Source of the DNA: Marmoricola sp.
Lineage (GTDB): Bacteria > Actinomycetota > Actinomycetes > Propionibacteriales > Nocardioidaceae
Assembly: GCA_025964795.1 (NCBI GenBank)
Contig: JAOPYC010000007.1
Location: 1 to 42,029, forward strand
Reading direction: 5' to 3'
Length of the DNA stretch: 42,029 nt
The translations under genes were made by a program, and so were the position numbers. The notes under the pieces are model-generated. The model was not told where the DNA came from. It did not search any database and saw only the letters and a list, made by a program, of their open reading frames with translations. Positions 16,464 through 24,674 of this stretch are shown piece after piece; positions within the stretch are counted from its first letter, which is position 1; every line of letters begins with the position of its first letter.

Positions 16464-17549
16464 TCAGCTCGAGGGCGGCGTCAGCACTCCTCGCCGGACC
16501 AGCGCTTCGATGTTGCCAGCGCGCCGCGCTTCCTCTCGGGCCAGCCATCCCTCCTGCGGCAGCTCCTGGGCGTACTGGTTCTTGGCATAGATCTCCTCCT
16601 TGTAGATCGCCGCGTACTGGTCGGTCCTCAGGTCCTTGAACCAGTTCGTCACCCCGTTGGCGATCCGCGAACGCCGGATGGCCTCGATGTCGACGACCGC
16701 ACTGACGAACGAGTCGCCGGGTGACACGCCCTCCTGCCTGGACAGGATGTGGCCCTTGTGGTCGACGATCATGGAGCGCCCGCCGAAGAGGTCGTACATG
16801 TGGCCGCTGGCATCGACCTGCGGACCGAGGTTGGGTGACACCACGACGACTTGGTTGAACACGGCGTGCGCTCGGTTCTGCAGCTCCCACATCCCGCTGC
16901 TGGTCTGGGGGTCGATCAGGGTGGCCCGGATGATGATCTCAGCGCCGTTCATCGCCAGGCCGCGGGAGATCTCGGGGTAGGCGCCTTCGTGGCAGATGAT
17001 GTAGCCGATGTTCCCGATGTCGGTCTTGGCGACCGGGAAGATCGCGTCGAGCGCGTTGCCGTTGCCCTTCTTCTCCACCCACTCGTCATAGATGTCGTGC
17101 GGGTTCGTGGTTCCGAGGGCTCCGCCTTCATAGGCGTCGCTGGTCGCCTTGGCGCGCTTGTAGACCACCTCACCCTGCGGAGAGATCAGGAACGCCACGT
17201 TGAACAGGTGGCCGGGGAAGTCGTCGTCACGCACCATCAGGAGCTCTGCGGCGATGTAGCTGTTCAGCTGCTTGGCCTTCTCGCCCAGCAGCTCGGTCTC
17301 AGGGCCGGGGATGTCCATGGCGAACTGCTCGTGCGCCTCACGGTTCCCGGCGCGGAAGTCCATCGGCATGCCCTGGATGGCCATCTCCGGAAGGACGACC
17401 AGCTTGACGGGGGCGCCGTCGGTCGATGCGACCATGACGGCGGGATCCATGAAGTCGCAGATGCGCTTGGTGTTCTCCAGCGCGTCCTCGCGCTTCTTGA
17501 CGGTCACCGTTCGCGGGGAGAGGGCGACGATGGCGTAAGGGTCGGTCAT
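16464..17549 (-). CDS. Nitrilase/amidase superfamily (carbon-nitrogen hydrolase)
   Basis: A 361-residue enzyme of the nitrilase superfamily, which hydrolyses nitriles, amides or carbamoyl groups. The catalytic triad is present: Glu55 in VLPEMAIQG, Lys134 in YKRAKAT and Cys186 in ICHEGAYPE. NRAHAVFNQVVVVSPN and the C-terminal region (FKDLRTDQYAAIYKEEIYAKNQY) are closest in feel to the aliphatic amidase/formamidase and cyanide-hydratase branches, with length to match. ATG 17549 has GGAGG seven bases upstream, so I prefer it to an in-frame start 27 bp earlier. It sits inside a sugar ABC-transport operon, which is unusual, and implies that the imported compound or an intermediate bears an amide or nitrile. 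Confidence 0.87.
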   Translation of the reverse strand: MTDPYAIVALSPRTVTVKKREDALENTKRICDFMDPAVMVASTDGAPVKLVVLPEMAIQGMPMDFRAGNREAHEQFAMDIPGPETELLGEKAKQLNSYIAAELLMVRDDDFPGHLFNVAFLISPQGEVVYKRAKATSDAYEGGALGTTNPHDIYDEWVEKKGNGNALDAIFPVAKTDIGNIGYIICHEGAYPEISRGLAMNGAEIIIRATLIDPQTSSGMWELQNRAHAVFNQVVVVSPNLGPQVDASGHMYDLFGGRSMIVDHKGHILSRQEGVSPGDSFVSAVVDIEAIRRSRIANGVTNWFKDLRTDQYAAIYKEEIYAKNQYAQELPQEGWLAREEARRAGNIEALVRRGVLTPPSS

Positions 17550-17572
17550 GGGTGAACCTCCGGTTCTGTCGG

Positions 17573-17629
17573 GCACCGTTGTGGTGCGGTGGAGCGCTTT
17601 GCTCCTGGGTTGTTCCGGGCCGTGCCCGG
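17573..17629 (-). promoter_or_regulatory. Three consecutive hairpins between permease and nitrilase genes
   Basis: The 110-bp intercistronic gap holds three perfect stem-loops in a row. GCACC/GGTGC lies at 17573-17587 and GGAGC/GCTCC at 17591-17605, each with 5-base loops; CCGGGC/GCCCGG lies at 17615-17629 with a 3-base loop. In minus-strand mRNA they lie after the permease stop and before the nitrilase ribosome site. They could attenuate or stabilise the transcript so that transporter and enzyme levels differ, or act as an internal terminator. Confidence 0.5.
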
Positions 17630-17659
17630 GTGGAGCGAGTTGCGATCAGGTGGGTGGGA

Positions 17660-18745
17660 TCAGGCCGACTCTCCGGCCGGCTCCCCTTGACTGTGTGCGG
17701 TACGACGCCCCCGGACGAGGGTCCACAGGCGTCGGATCCCCTCACGTCCGCGGCCCGTGGTGAACAGGACCGCGAGGACGATCACGGCGCCCTTGACGAT
17801 GAGCTGTGTCTGCGCCTGTACGCCGAGCAGGTCCATGATGTTCAGGATCATCGCGATGATGAGGCCGCCCACCACGGCACTGATCGGGTCACCGGAGCCG
17901 CCGAAGAGGGAGGCACCACCGACCACGACAGCGGCGATGGAGTTCAGCTCGTACTCGTTGCCGATGATCGCGCTGCCCTCGGTGAGCTGGGCGGCGATCA
18001 TCATGCCGCCGAGACCAGCCAGCGTCGAGGACAAGAAGTAGGCCCGGAGCACGTCACGGCGTACGGGGAGCCCGGAGAGGCGCGCCGCCTCGGGGTTGGA
18101 GCCGATGGCATACAACCGGCGCCCGAACGGCATGAGGGCGAGCGCGCCGGCCGCCACCACGGTGACCACCAGGGCGATCAGCACCGGCGAGGGGACCCCG
18201 GCCACGTCTCCGTTGAAGACCGACATGAACGAGTCGTTCTCGATGGGGACGAAGCGGCCGGTCTGGATGAGGTAGGCGAGTCCCCGCGCGACGCTGAGCA
18301 TGGCGAGCGTGACGATGAACGGGGTGATCCCGCCGTACACGATGAGGATGCCGTTGAACAGACCGACCACACCCCCGACGACCAACCCGATCACGACCGC
18401 GAGCACCATGGGCACCCCGTTCTGCAGGGCCAGCGCACTGACCACCGAGGACAGTGCTGCCACCGACCCCACCGAGAGGTCGATGCCTCCGGTCACGATG
18501 ACCATGAACTGACCTACCGCCAGGATCGAGACGACCGACGCCGTGATGAGGACGGCAACCAGGTTCCGACTGGTCAAGAAGTAGGGCGACAACCCCCAGC
18601 CGGCCAGCACCACCAGCGCGCCGACGGAGAACAGGTAGGCCTTGGTGCCCAGTGCGTCCCAGAGCGTGCGCACACGACCGGGCGGGCGGCGGTCGCCTCC
18701 GGAGTGCTCAGACTGCGTCACGGCGGTGCTGGTTGGTGCTGACAC
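17660..18745 (-). CDS. Ribose-type sugar ABC transporter permease
   Basis: A 361-residue membrane protein of the RbsC family with about ten hydrophobic segments. Family landmarks are the GQFMVIVTGGIDLSVGSV segment, FNGILIVYGGITPFIVTLAML, the RRLYAIGSNPEAARLSGLPV coupling loop that contacts the ATPase, and LNSIAAVVVGGASLFGG. A ~35-residue hydrophilic N-terminus precedes the first helix. GTG 18745 is chosen since AGGAAGGA lies nine bases upstream; the longer frame has no such site. It lies 38 bp downstream of the ATPase gene in the operon. Confidence 0.92.
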   Translation of the reverse strand: MSAPTSTAVTQSEHSGGDRRPPGRVRTLWDALGTKAYLFSVGALVVLAGWGLSPYFLTSRNLVAVLITASVVSILAVGQFMVIVTGGIDLSVGSVAALSSVVSALALQNGVPMVLAVVIGLVVGGVVGLFNGILIVYGGITPFIVTLAMLSVARGLAYLIQTGRFVPIENDSFMSVFNGDVAGVPSPVLIALVVTVVAAGALALMPFGRRLYAIGSNPEAARLSGLPVRRDVLRAYFLSSTLAGLGGMMIAAQLTEGSAIIGNEYELNSIAAVVVGGASLFGGSGDPISAVVGGLIIAMILNIMDLLGVQAQTQLIVKGAVIVLAVLFTTGRGREGIRRLWTLVRGRRTAHSQGEPAGESA

Positions 18746-18783
18746 GACATTTCCTTCCTGTTGCGCTGTCGAGTGGACCGGGC

Positions 18784-20322
18784 TCACGAGAAGAGGTCCA
18801 TCACGGCGTCCTCGCCGCGGTCCTCGATGGCGTCGCGATCGACCTCTCCCACCAGGGCGCCGCGACGCATCACGAGCACCCGGTCGCACATCAGGGCCTC
18901 GCTGATCTCCGAGGTGAGCACGATGACGCTCCCCCCGGCCCGGACGAACTCACCGATGAGCCCGTAGATCTCCGCCTTCGCTCCGACGTCGACCCCCCTG
19001 GTCGGCTCGGCGAAGATCAGGATCTGGACCCCGCTCACGAGCCACTTGGCGAGGGCCACCTTCTGCTGGTTTCCCCCACTGAGGGTGGCCACCGGTTGCT
19101 GGGTCGAGGACGCCTTGATGGCCAGGGACGTCCGCATCCGTGCCGCTGCACGACGTTCCGCCCCCCGTTGCAGCAACCCGGACCGCGTGAACGACCCGAG
19201 CGCGGCCATCGTCACGTTGCTCGTCACCGACATCGAGAGCACCAAGCCCTGGGACTTGCGTTCCTCCGGGAGCAGACCGATTCCCAGTGCGATGGCCTCG
19301 GCCGGGTGACGAGGGTGCCGGCTCCTGCCGTTGACCACGAACTCGGAGCTCCGTGCCTCGGTCGCGCCGAAGAGGGCAGCGGACAGCTCACTCTGACCGT
19401 TGCCGAGCAGACCGGAGACGCCCAGCACCTCACCGCGCCGCAAGCTCAGGCTCACGTCCCGGAGCACGTCACTGCGGAGGTCCTTCACCTGCAGCACCAC
19501 CTCGTCCGACGCCGCGCCCTCGCCGATGCGGGACACGCCCGCAGTGCTGTTCAGCCGCAGTGTCGACTCACCCTTCTTGCCCAGCATCGCGCGCAGGATG
19601 GAGTTGTGCTCGCCGACCTCGGCCGGGTGCTCCGCGACCTTGCGACCGTCGCGAAAGACCGAGATCCGGTCACAGATCTCATACATCTCGTCGAAGTGGT
19701 GCGAGATGTAGACGATCGCGATCCCACGCTCCTTCAGCGTCTCGACGAGCGTGAACAGCCGATGTGCCTCGTGCGCCGGCAACGTGGCGGTCGGTTCGTC
19801 GAGCAGCAGCACTCGCGCGTCCCGACGTACTGCCTTGGCGATCTCGACCAGCTGGCGGTGACCGATCGGCAGCGAGGACACCGGTCGTCGGACATCGATG
19901 TCGATTCCGAGCTCGCGGAGACCCTCGCTCGCCTCCCGGCGCACAGCCGCCCAGTCGACCCACCGCCCAGGGCGCAGCTTCAAATCACCCATGAAGATGT
20001 TCTCGGCCACGCTCAACGGTGCCATCAGGCTCAGCTCCTGGTGCACCGTGTAGATCTGCGCGCGCTGAGCGTCCTGGGGAGAGTCGAAGCGAACCCGTGC
20101 ACCGTCGATGACGATGGAGCCCGTGTCCGGCTTCTCGACACCGGACATGATCCGCACGAGAGTCGACTTGCCCGCGCCGTTCTGGCCCGCGATCCCGTGC
20201 ACCTCACCGGCCACGAGGTCGAGGTCGAGGTCGGCGAGGGCACGGGTGCCGGGGTAGCTCTTTCCGAGGCCCCGAACGGCGAACTGCACCGGCCCCGGCT
20301 CCCTGGCCACTGACGAGGTCAT
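18784..20322 (-). CDS. Ribose-type sugar ABC transporter ATP-binding protein (two ATPase domains)
   Basis: A 512-residue protein with duplicated ABC domains, the RbsA/MglA/XylG arrangement. Domain 1 has Walker A GQNGAGKST (residues 46-54), signature SSLPIGHRQLVEIAKAV and Walker B VLLLDEPTATL. Domain 2 has a degenerate Walker A (GLLGNGQSELS) as usual in this family, a full signature LSGGNQQKVALAKWL and a Walker-B-like ILIFAEPTRGVDVG. It powers import with the 17660 permease. ATG 20322 starts nine bases after the binding-protein stop; a TTG one codon earlier is less likely. Confidence 0.93.
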   Translation of the reverse strand: MTSSVAREPGPVQFAVRGLGKSYPGTRALADLDLDLVAGEVHGIAGQNGAGKSTLVRIMSGVEKPDTGSIVIDGARVRFDSPQDAQRAQIYTVHQELSLMAPLSVAENIFMGDLKLRPGRWVDWAAVRREASEGLRELGIDIDVRRPVSSLPIGHRQLVEIAKAVRRDARVLLLDEPTATLPAHEAHRLFTLVETLKERGIAIVYISHHFDEMYEICDRISVFRDGRKVAEHPAEVGEHNSILRAMLGKKGESTLRLNSTAGVSRIGEGAASDEVVLQVKDLRSDVLRDVSLSLRRGEVLGVSGLLGNGQSELSAALFGATEARSSEFVVNGRSRHPRHPAEAIALGIGLLPEERKSQGLVLSMSVTSNVTMAALGSFTRSGLLQRGAERRAAARMRTSLAIKASSTQQPVATLSGGNQQKVALAKWLVSGVQILIFAEPTRGVDVGAKAEIYGLIGEFVRAGGSVIVLTSEISEALMCDRVLVMRRGALVGEVDRDAIEDRGEDAVMDLFS

Positions 20323-20331
20323 CAACGAGGC

Positions 20332-21390
20332 TCAGAGCGATCCGGCGAACTGGAGCTTGTCGTTGACGAACTTGGAGGCGTTCTCGGGTGTCACGATCTG
20401 CGGCGGCAGGACCCGGGTCGCAGGTGACCCCTTGCACTCGCCGGTCGACTTGCCCTTGATCGCCGCGATGGCCTCCTGCACGGCGTAACCGGACTGCTTG
20501 GCGGGCTGGTTGAGCCCGGAGGCCACGATCGGGTTGTCCTTCTGGGTCGCCATGCCCTTGATGACGTCCATCCCGCCGTCGAAGCCGGCGATGATGACCT
20601 TCGAGCTCCCGGTGCTCGACATCAGGTTGGCCGCGCGCAGGGCCTCGGTGACAGATCCCATGACGACGTCGGTCTGGTTGAAGATGACGTTGATGTCGGG
20701 GTTGGCGCTGACGACGTTGCGCATCGCGTCGAGCGTCTTGTCGGGCAGCGCCTCACCGTAGTTGTTGGGGACGCGCACCGTCTTGTACCCCGGGTGGGCG
20801 GCGAAGTAGTCGTTCCACCCCTTCATGAACCCGGTCTCACGCTGCTCGGTGACGAGCTCCTGGGGGAAGAGCGCCTGGATGTAGAGCTTGATCGGCTTCG
20901 ACTTGCCGAGCTTCGCTGCGGCCACGGCCGCGGCGCGCGCACCCACCTGCTTCGCCGTCTCGTAGCCGTTGTCGTAGACGTTGCACGCGACCTCCTTGGC
21001 CAGCTCAGGCGTCACCCGGTCATTGACGACCACGACCGGAACGCCGGCCTTCTTGGCGGCCTCGATCCCCGCGGCGACGTTGCGGTCGCCGACCGGCTCG
21101 ATGATGATCGCCTTGGCACCCTTGTTGATGAAGGTCTTCATCTGCTGGATCTGGGTGCTGGCGTCTCCCTGGGCATCGGCGGTCTCGACCCGATACCCCT
21201 CGGCCTTCGCCGTGGTGACTGCACCCTTCGCCAGGGTGGAGAGCCAGGAGTTCCCAGCGATGAACCGGACTGAAACCCCGATCAGCGGCTTGTCCGACGA
21301 CGAGCTGTCGCCTGGTCGGCTGCAGCCGCTCAGCACGAGGCAGATGGCAGCGAGGACGATGGTGCCCGCCGTGGCCTTGTTGGATCTCAT
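20332..21390 (-). CDS. Sugar ABC transporter substrate-binding lipoprotein
   Basis: A 352-residue periplasmic-binding-protein type 1 (RbsB-like) anchored outside the membrane. The signal peptide has a lipobox LSGC with Cys23, followed by a Ser-rich linker. The mature part shows QGDASTQIQQMKTFINKGAKAIIIEPV and AGIEAAKKAGVPVVVVNDRV, typical for pentose, hexose or polyol binders, then a C-terminal lobe VIIAGFDGGMDVIKGM. A single Cys near residue 135 (EVACNVYDNG) is unusual for this class. The ribosome site GGAAGGA precedes ATG 21390. A strong RNA hairpin lies in the 60-bp gap upstream. The ligand cannot be deduced from sequence. Confidence 0.92.
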   Translation of the reverse strand: MRSNKATAGTIVLAAICLVLSGCSRPGDSSSSDKPLIGVSVRFIAGNSWLSTLAKGAVTTAKAEGYRVETADAQGDASTQIQQMKTFINKGAKAIIIEPVGDRNVAAGIEAAKKAGVPVVVVNDRVTPELAKEVACNVYDNGYETAKQVGARAAAVAAAKLGKSKPIKLYIQALFPQELVTEQRETGFMKGWNDYFAAHPGYKTVRVPNNYGEALPDKTLDAMRNVVSANPDINVIFNQTDVVMGSVTEALRAANLMSSTGSSKVIIAGFDGGMDVIKGMATQKDNPIVASGLNQPAKQSGYAVQEAIAAIKGKSTGECKGSPATRVLPPQIVTPENASKFVNDKLQFAGSL

Positions 21391-21414
21391 ATCAGTTCGA
21401 TTCCTTCCGGGTGA

Positions 21415-21438
21415 CCGTCAGGTCAGACGACCTGTCGG
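21415..21438 (-). promoter_or_regulatory. Intercistronic stem-loop before the binding-protein gene
   Basis: Arms 21415-21424 and 21429-21438 pair in nine of ten positions around the loop AGAC; the inner CAGGTC/GACCTG is perfect. It lies between the PfkB kinase stop and the binding-protein start. It may protect the 5' end of the transporter mRNA, raising binding-protein levels relative to kinase, or may be a protein site. No T-run follows. Confidence 0.5.
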
Positions 21439-21450
21439 GGTGAGGGTGAG

Positions 21451-22404
21451 TCAGGGGGTGACTGGCAGGATCACGGGCTCGATCAGTGGCCGCTCCCGGT
21501 CGATGCGCGGGTGCACGACGGCACGAGAGCTGTGCCGAGCAGAGGAGATGGTGCCTTCGTGCTGCACCGCAGCTCCCGCCCACTGCAGCGCCGTGGTCAA
21601 GGCCTCGAGCCCGATCGTGCCGACCGAGAGGAACCCGGCAAGAAGGGCATCACCGGCACCGACGGCGCTCACGACCGATTCCACGACCGACTCGCCGTGT
21701 GTTGCTCCGGTGTCGTCGACGAGTACGGCGCCGTCCGGGCCCAGGCTGGCGAGCACGGCTCGAGCACCCCGCTCGCGCAGGATCTCGGCGCCGTCGAGCG
21801 CGTCGCCGAACGTGAAGATGGACGTGCCCACGGCATCGGCCAGCTCGTGCGCGTTCGGTGCCACGAGATCCGGTGCGTGGGTCAACGCCTTGTGCAGGGG
21901 ATCGCCCCAGGTGTCGATGGCGAAGGAGACACCGCGTTCGCGGCAGACGTCGACCAACCGCGCGTAGAGGTCTTCGGGCATCCCGTCCGGGAGGCTTCCG
22001 CAGCCGGCCAGCCAGTCGGCCTCGCCGAGGTGCGCGCAGGTGGTCTGGAAGATTCGCTCGGTCTCCTCGAGGGTGAGGACAGGACCGGGCTCGTTGATCT
22101 TGGTGACCGCGCCCCACGGTTCCACCACCGAGATGTTGCTACGCACGTCCCCCGCGATCGGAACAGCGACGTGGTCCACTCCCGCGCGACGCAGCATGTC
22201 CTGGATCTGCAAGCCCGGGTATCCCCCTGCAGGGAACACCGCGCGAGTGCTGTGCCCGTGGCCAGCCAGGGCGAGAGAGACGTTCACGCCTTTTCCGCTG
22301 GGTTCACTGCGCGCACGGTCGCTACGGGTGATGTCGCCGACCGTGAGCACCGGGACGAACAGGGTCCGGTCGACACTGGGATTCGGAGTCAGGGTGAGGA
22401 TCAC
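21451..22404 (-). CDS. PfkB family sugar kinase, 1-phosphofructokinase/tagatose-6-phosphate kinase-like
   Basis: A 317-residue ribokinase-fold kinase. It starts MILTLTPNPSVDRTLFV, the signature beginning of the FruK/LacC branch, which phosphorylates ketose monophosphates to bisphosphates. PSGKGVNVSLALAGHG is the sugar-binding region. DLVAPNAHELADAVG and SAVGAGDALLAGFL (Asp252 as base, anion hole GAGD) are the PfkB signatures. GTG 22404 overlaps the DeoR stop (GTGA). With the FGGY kinase upstream and a class II aldolase divergent, it likely makes the ketose bisphosphate that the aldolase cleaves; this is inference. Confidence 0.9.
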   Translation of the reverse strand: MILTLTPNPSVDRTLFVPVLTVGDITRSDRARSEPSGKGVNVSLALAGHGHSTRAVFPAGGYPGLQIQDMLRRAGVDHVAVPIAGDVRSNISVVEPWGAVTKINEPGPVLTLEETERIFQTTCAHLGEADWLAGCGSLPDGMPEDLYARLVDVCRERGVSFAIDTWGDPLHKALTHAPDLVAPNAHELADAVGTSIFTFGDALDGAEILRERGARAVLASLGPDGAVLVDDTGATHGESVVESVVSAVGAGDALLAGFLSVGTIGLEALTTALQWAGAAVQHEGTISSARHSSRAVVHPRIDRERPLIEPVILPVTP

Positions 22405-23216
22405 GCGAGCTCCACCGTCAGTCCCGTGGCTCGCAGTGCCTTCAGCTCCGCGGCGGGCACGCCGTCGTCGGTGATGAGCAGGTCGATGTCGGCGAGGTCA
22501 GCGTGCTTGCAGAGGCTGACGCGACCGAGCTTGGTGTGGTCGGCGAGGAGTATCCGCCTCTGGGCGCTGTGCAGCATCAGCCGCTTGATCGCCGCTTCCG
22601 CGTTGTCGGGCGTGGTCAGCCCACGGTCGATCGAGATGGCGTTGGCCCCGAGGAACGCGACATCGACGTTGATCTCACTGAGTGCTCGGGCCGCCCAGTC
22701 GTCGACACCTGCCATCGTGAGGGGACGCACGCGTCCGCCGAGCAACATCACCGTGGTCCGGGGACGGTGGACGAGCCCCACCGCGATCGTGAGGGTGTTG
22801 GTGTAGACCGTCAGCTCTCGATCGTCGGGTAGGACGTCGACCAGCTCGGCGGTGGTCGATCCCGCGTCGATCAGCACGGTTCCGCCCTCAGGGAGGTGAG
22901 CCAGGGCAGCTGTGGCGATGCGGCGCTTCTCCGCCTGGTGGTCGATTCTCGACGAGACCGACGGCTCATAGGTGAGCTGACCGACGGGGACCGCGCCCCC
23001 ATGCACCCGCCGGAGCAGCCCTTGGCGCTCCAGCTCGATCAGGTCCTTGCGGATCGTCTCGTTGGTGACACCGATGTCCGTCATCATGTCGGCCACGTCG
23101 ACGCGCCCCGCCACCCTGAGACGGTCCAAGATGACCTGGTGACGCTGAGTCGGATACAGCGCCTTGGCATCACTGGACGCCTGGCGCTTCTCGGATCTGG
23201 GTCTGCGTTCGGTCAT
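22401..23216 (-). CDS. DeoR family transcriptional regulator
   Basis: A 271-residue sugar-responsive repressor. The N-terminal winged helix-turn-helix spans residues ~20-75 (YPTQRHQVILDRLRVAGRVDVADM, VTNETIRKDLIELERQGLLRRVHGGAV), the standard DeoR signature. The C-terminal DeoRC sensor domain carries AALAHLPEGGTVLIDAGSTT, VYTNTLTIA and AFLGANAISIDRGLTTPD and binds phosphosugars. ATG 23216 overlaps the FGGY kinase stop (ATGA) and its own stop overlaps the PfkB start. Being inside the operon, it probably controls it; the shared element at 24624-24635 and 25592-25603 is a candidate binding site. Confidence 0.93.
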   Translation of the reverse strand: MTERRPRSEKRQASSDAKALYPTQRHQVILDRLRVAGRVDVADMMTDIGVTNETIRKDLIELERQGLLRRVHGGAVPVGQLTYEPSVSSRIDHQAEKRRIATAALAHLPEGGTVLIDAGSTTAELVDVLPDDRELTVYTNTLTIAVGLVHRPRTTVMLLGGRVRPLTMAGVDDWAARALSEINVDVAFLGANAISIDRGLTTPDNAEAAIKRLMLHSAQRRILLADHTKLGRVSLCKHADLADIDLLITDDGVPAAELKALRATGLTVELA

Positions 23217-24568
23217 GCTGAATCGCCGCCTCGCGTGTCGTGGACGTTCCGGGTGGATTCGTGGACGGACTCGTGGATGCCGGCAGCAACACCTGCGAAA
23301 CGCGCCGCGCCGCGGGCACCCGCCTCCGGCGTACCCACGAGCTCGAGGGGCCCGAACGCCTCTTCCTTGGTGGCCATCAGGGCAGTACTCGCGGCCCATC
23401 CCCCCGTCACCACGAACCGGGCGTGAGGACCCGCTACCTCCGACATGGCCGCGTTGATCCGCTTGCTGCGGGCGGTCACCGCCTTCAATGCGGCATGCCA
23501 GAGCTCGGGAGGGCCGGCGCCCTCGGCCACACCCGCGATGGTCAAGGTGTCGTCGTCGACTCCACCCATGACGAGCTCGGTGGGTGCTGTCGGGCTCGCG
23601 TCGAGGCGAGGGATGTCACCGGTGTCGAGCCCGAGCAGTGCGAGCACCCGCCGCAACGCGAGGCCCCCCTGTGTCCCGCCGAGCAAGCACCACCGACCCG
23701 GTTCGGCGTGCCAGCCGGTCGTGATCCCCGCCTCGGCGAGGATGGCGATCGCGTGCCGGTCAAGGCCCGGGTCGATGGTTCGAACCAGCGCCTCCGCGGT
23801 GCCGCACGAGTCGAGCACCGTGCCCACCTGGGTCGCCTCCGCGCCGACTGCCGCCGTCTGGTGGTCGTGGCCGGCGACGGTCAGGGTGGCACCGAGGAGG
23901 GCGCTCGGCGCCTCGGCCCGGGTCACTCGCCCCGTCGGGCTGCCGGCCCCGACCAGAGGTGGAAGAGCCTGCGACGCCAAGCCGGACCAGGCCAGGGCTT
24001 CGTCCCACCACGCGCGTTCGTGCAGCTTGAGCCAACCTGTGCGTGAGGCGAGCGACTGCTCGCTGACCTCCTCGCCACCGAGTGATCGCACGACCCACTC
24101 CGCTACCCCCAGGCGCGTCGTCGCTGCTGCCACGCGCGGGTCACGTCTGGTCTGCCACCGGTGCTTGGTCAGCGACCACTGCGTCCTGAACGGCAAGCCG
24201 GTCTCGGTGATGAAAGTCTTCTGACCGATCTGCCTGTCGAGCTCTTCCAGCTCATCGAGGTCGCGGACGTCGTGCCAGGCAATGACCGGTGCCACCGGTC
24301 GACCTGAGGAATCGAGAAGCACGCTGGACTCGCCCATGCTGGCCACCCCCAGACCGATCACGTCTCGGGCGCCGCTGTTCTCGAGGGCCATCCCCAGGGC
24401 CGAGATGCTCGCGTCGACCAGCTGCTGGGCGTCGATCTCGACGCCGAAGTCCGAGCGGTGCCACGTCAGCGGTGCGCGACCGGCTCCCAGCACCTTGCCG
24501 TCAGCGGTCGTCGCCACGGCCTTGGCCGACGTCGTCCCGACATCGAGGCCGACCAGGACACCGTTCAC
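23213..24568 (-). CDS. FGGY family carbohydrate kinase (xylulokinase-like)
   Basis: A ~451-residue sugar or polyol kinase. N-terminal VGLDVGTTSAKAVA is the ATP/catalytic loop of the FGGY fold. The sugar-site region is VIAWHDVRDLDELEEL; VAGHDHQTAAVGA and VLDSCGTAEAL lie near the hinge, with ARFVVTGGWAAS near the C-terminus. It would phosphorylate the imported or oxidised sugar first. I prefer GTG 24568, which puts VGLDVGTTS near the N-terminus as usual and has GAGG upstream. ATG 24613 is in frame but has no ribosome site and would lie in the putative -10 region. It is the first gene of the minus-strand operon. Confidence 0.88.
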   Translation of the reverse strand: MNGVLVGLDVGTTSAKAVATTADGKVLGAGRAPLTWHRSDFGVEIDAQQLVDASISALGMALENSGARDVIGLGVASMGESSVLLDSSGRPVAPVIAWHDVRDLDELEELDRQIGQKTFITETGLPFRTQWSLTKHRWQTRRDPRVAAATTRLGVAEWVVRSLGGEEVSEQSLASRTGWLKLHERAWWDEALAWSGLASQALPPLVGAGSPTGRVTRAEAPSALLGATLTVAGHDHQTAAVGAEATQVGTVLDSCGTAEALVRTIDPGLDRHAIAILAEAGITTGWHAEPGRWCLLGGTQGGLALRRVLALLGLDTGDIPRLDASPTAPTELVMGGVDDDTLTIAGVAEGAGPPELWHAALKAVTARSKRINAAMSEVAGPHARFVVTGGWAASTALMATKEEAFGPLELVGTPEAGARGAARFAGVAAGIHESVHESTRNVHDTRGGDSA

Positions 24569-24612
24569 GCTGACCGACCTCGTTTCGGGTGGATGTTGGA
24601 TCTGAGTGGACA

Positions 24613-24641
24613 TGATTGTGTTTGATTGGGACGATTGTCAA
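24613..24641 (-). promoter_or_regulatory. Promoter of the sugar operon with overlapping GATTG repeats
   Basis: On the minus strand TTGACA (24641-24636) is followed after 17 bases by CAATCA (24618-24613). On the plus strand three GATTG copies (24614, 24624 and 24633) are spaced 10 and 9 bases apart, about one helical turn, covering the whole promoter. GATTGGGACGAT (24624-24635) recurs as GATTGCAACGAT at 25592-25603. This fits a repressor site for the DeoR protein in the operon. Confidence 0.5.
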
Positions 24642-24674
24642 TGGCCAGTTACCTAGATGTTTCGGAGAGATCAC

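Noticed and set aside
18652..20313. 553-codon plus-strand frame
   Set aside because: Shadow of the ABC ATPase gene, whose Walker and signature motifs are on the other strand.
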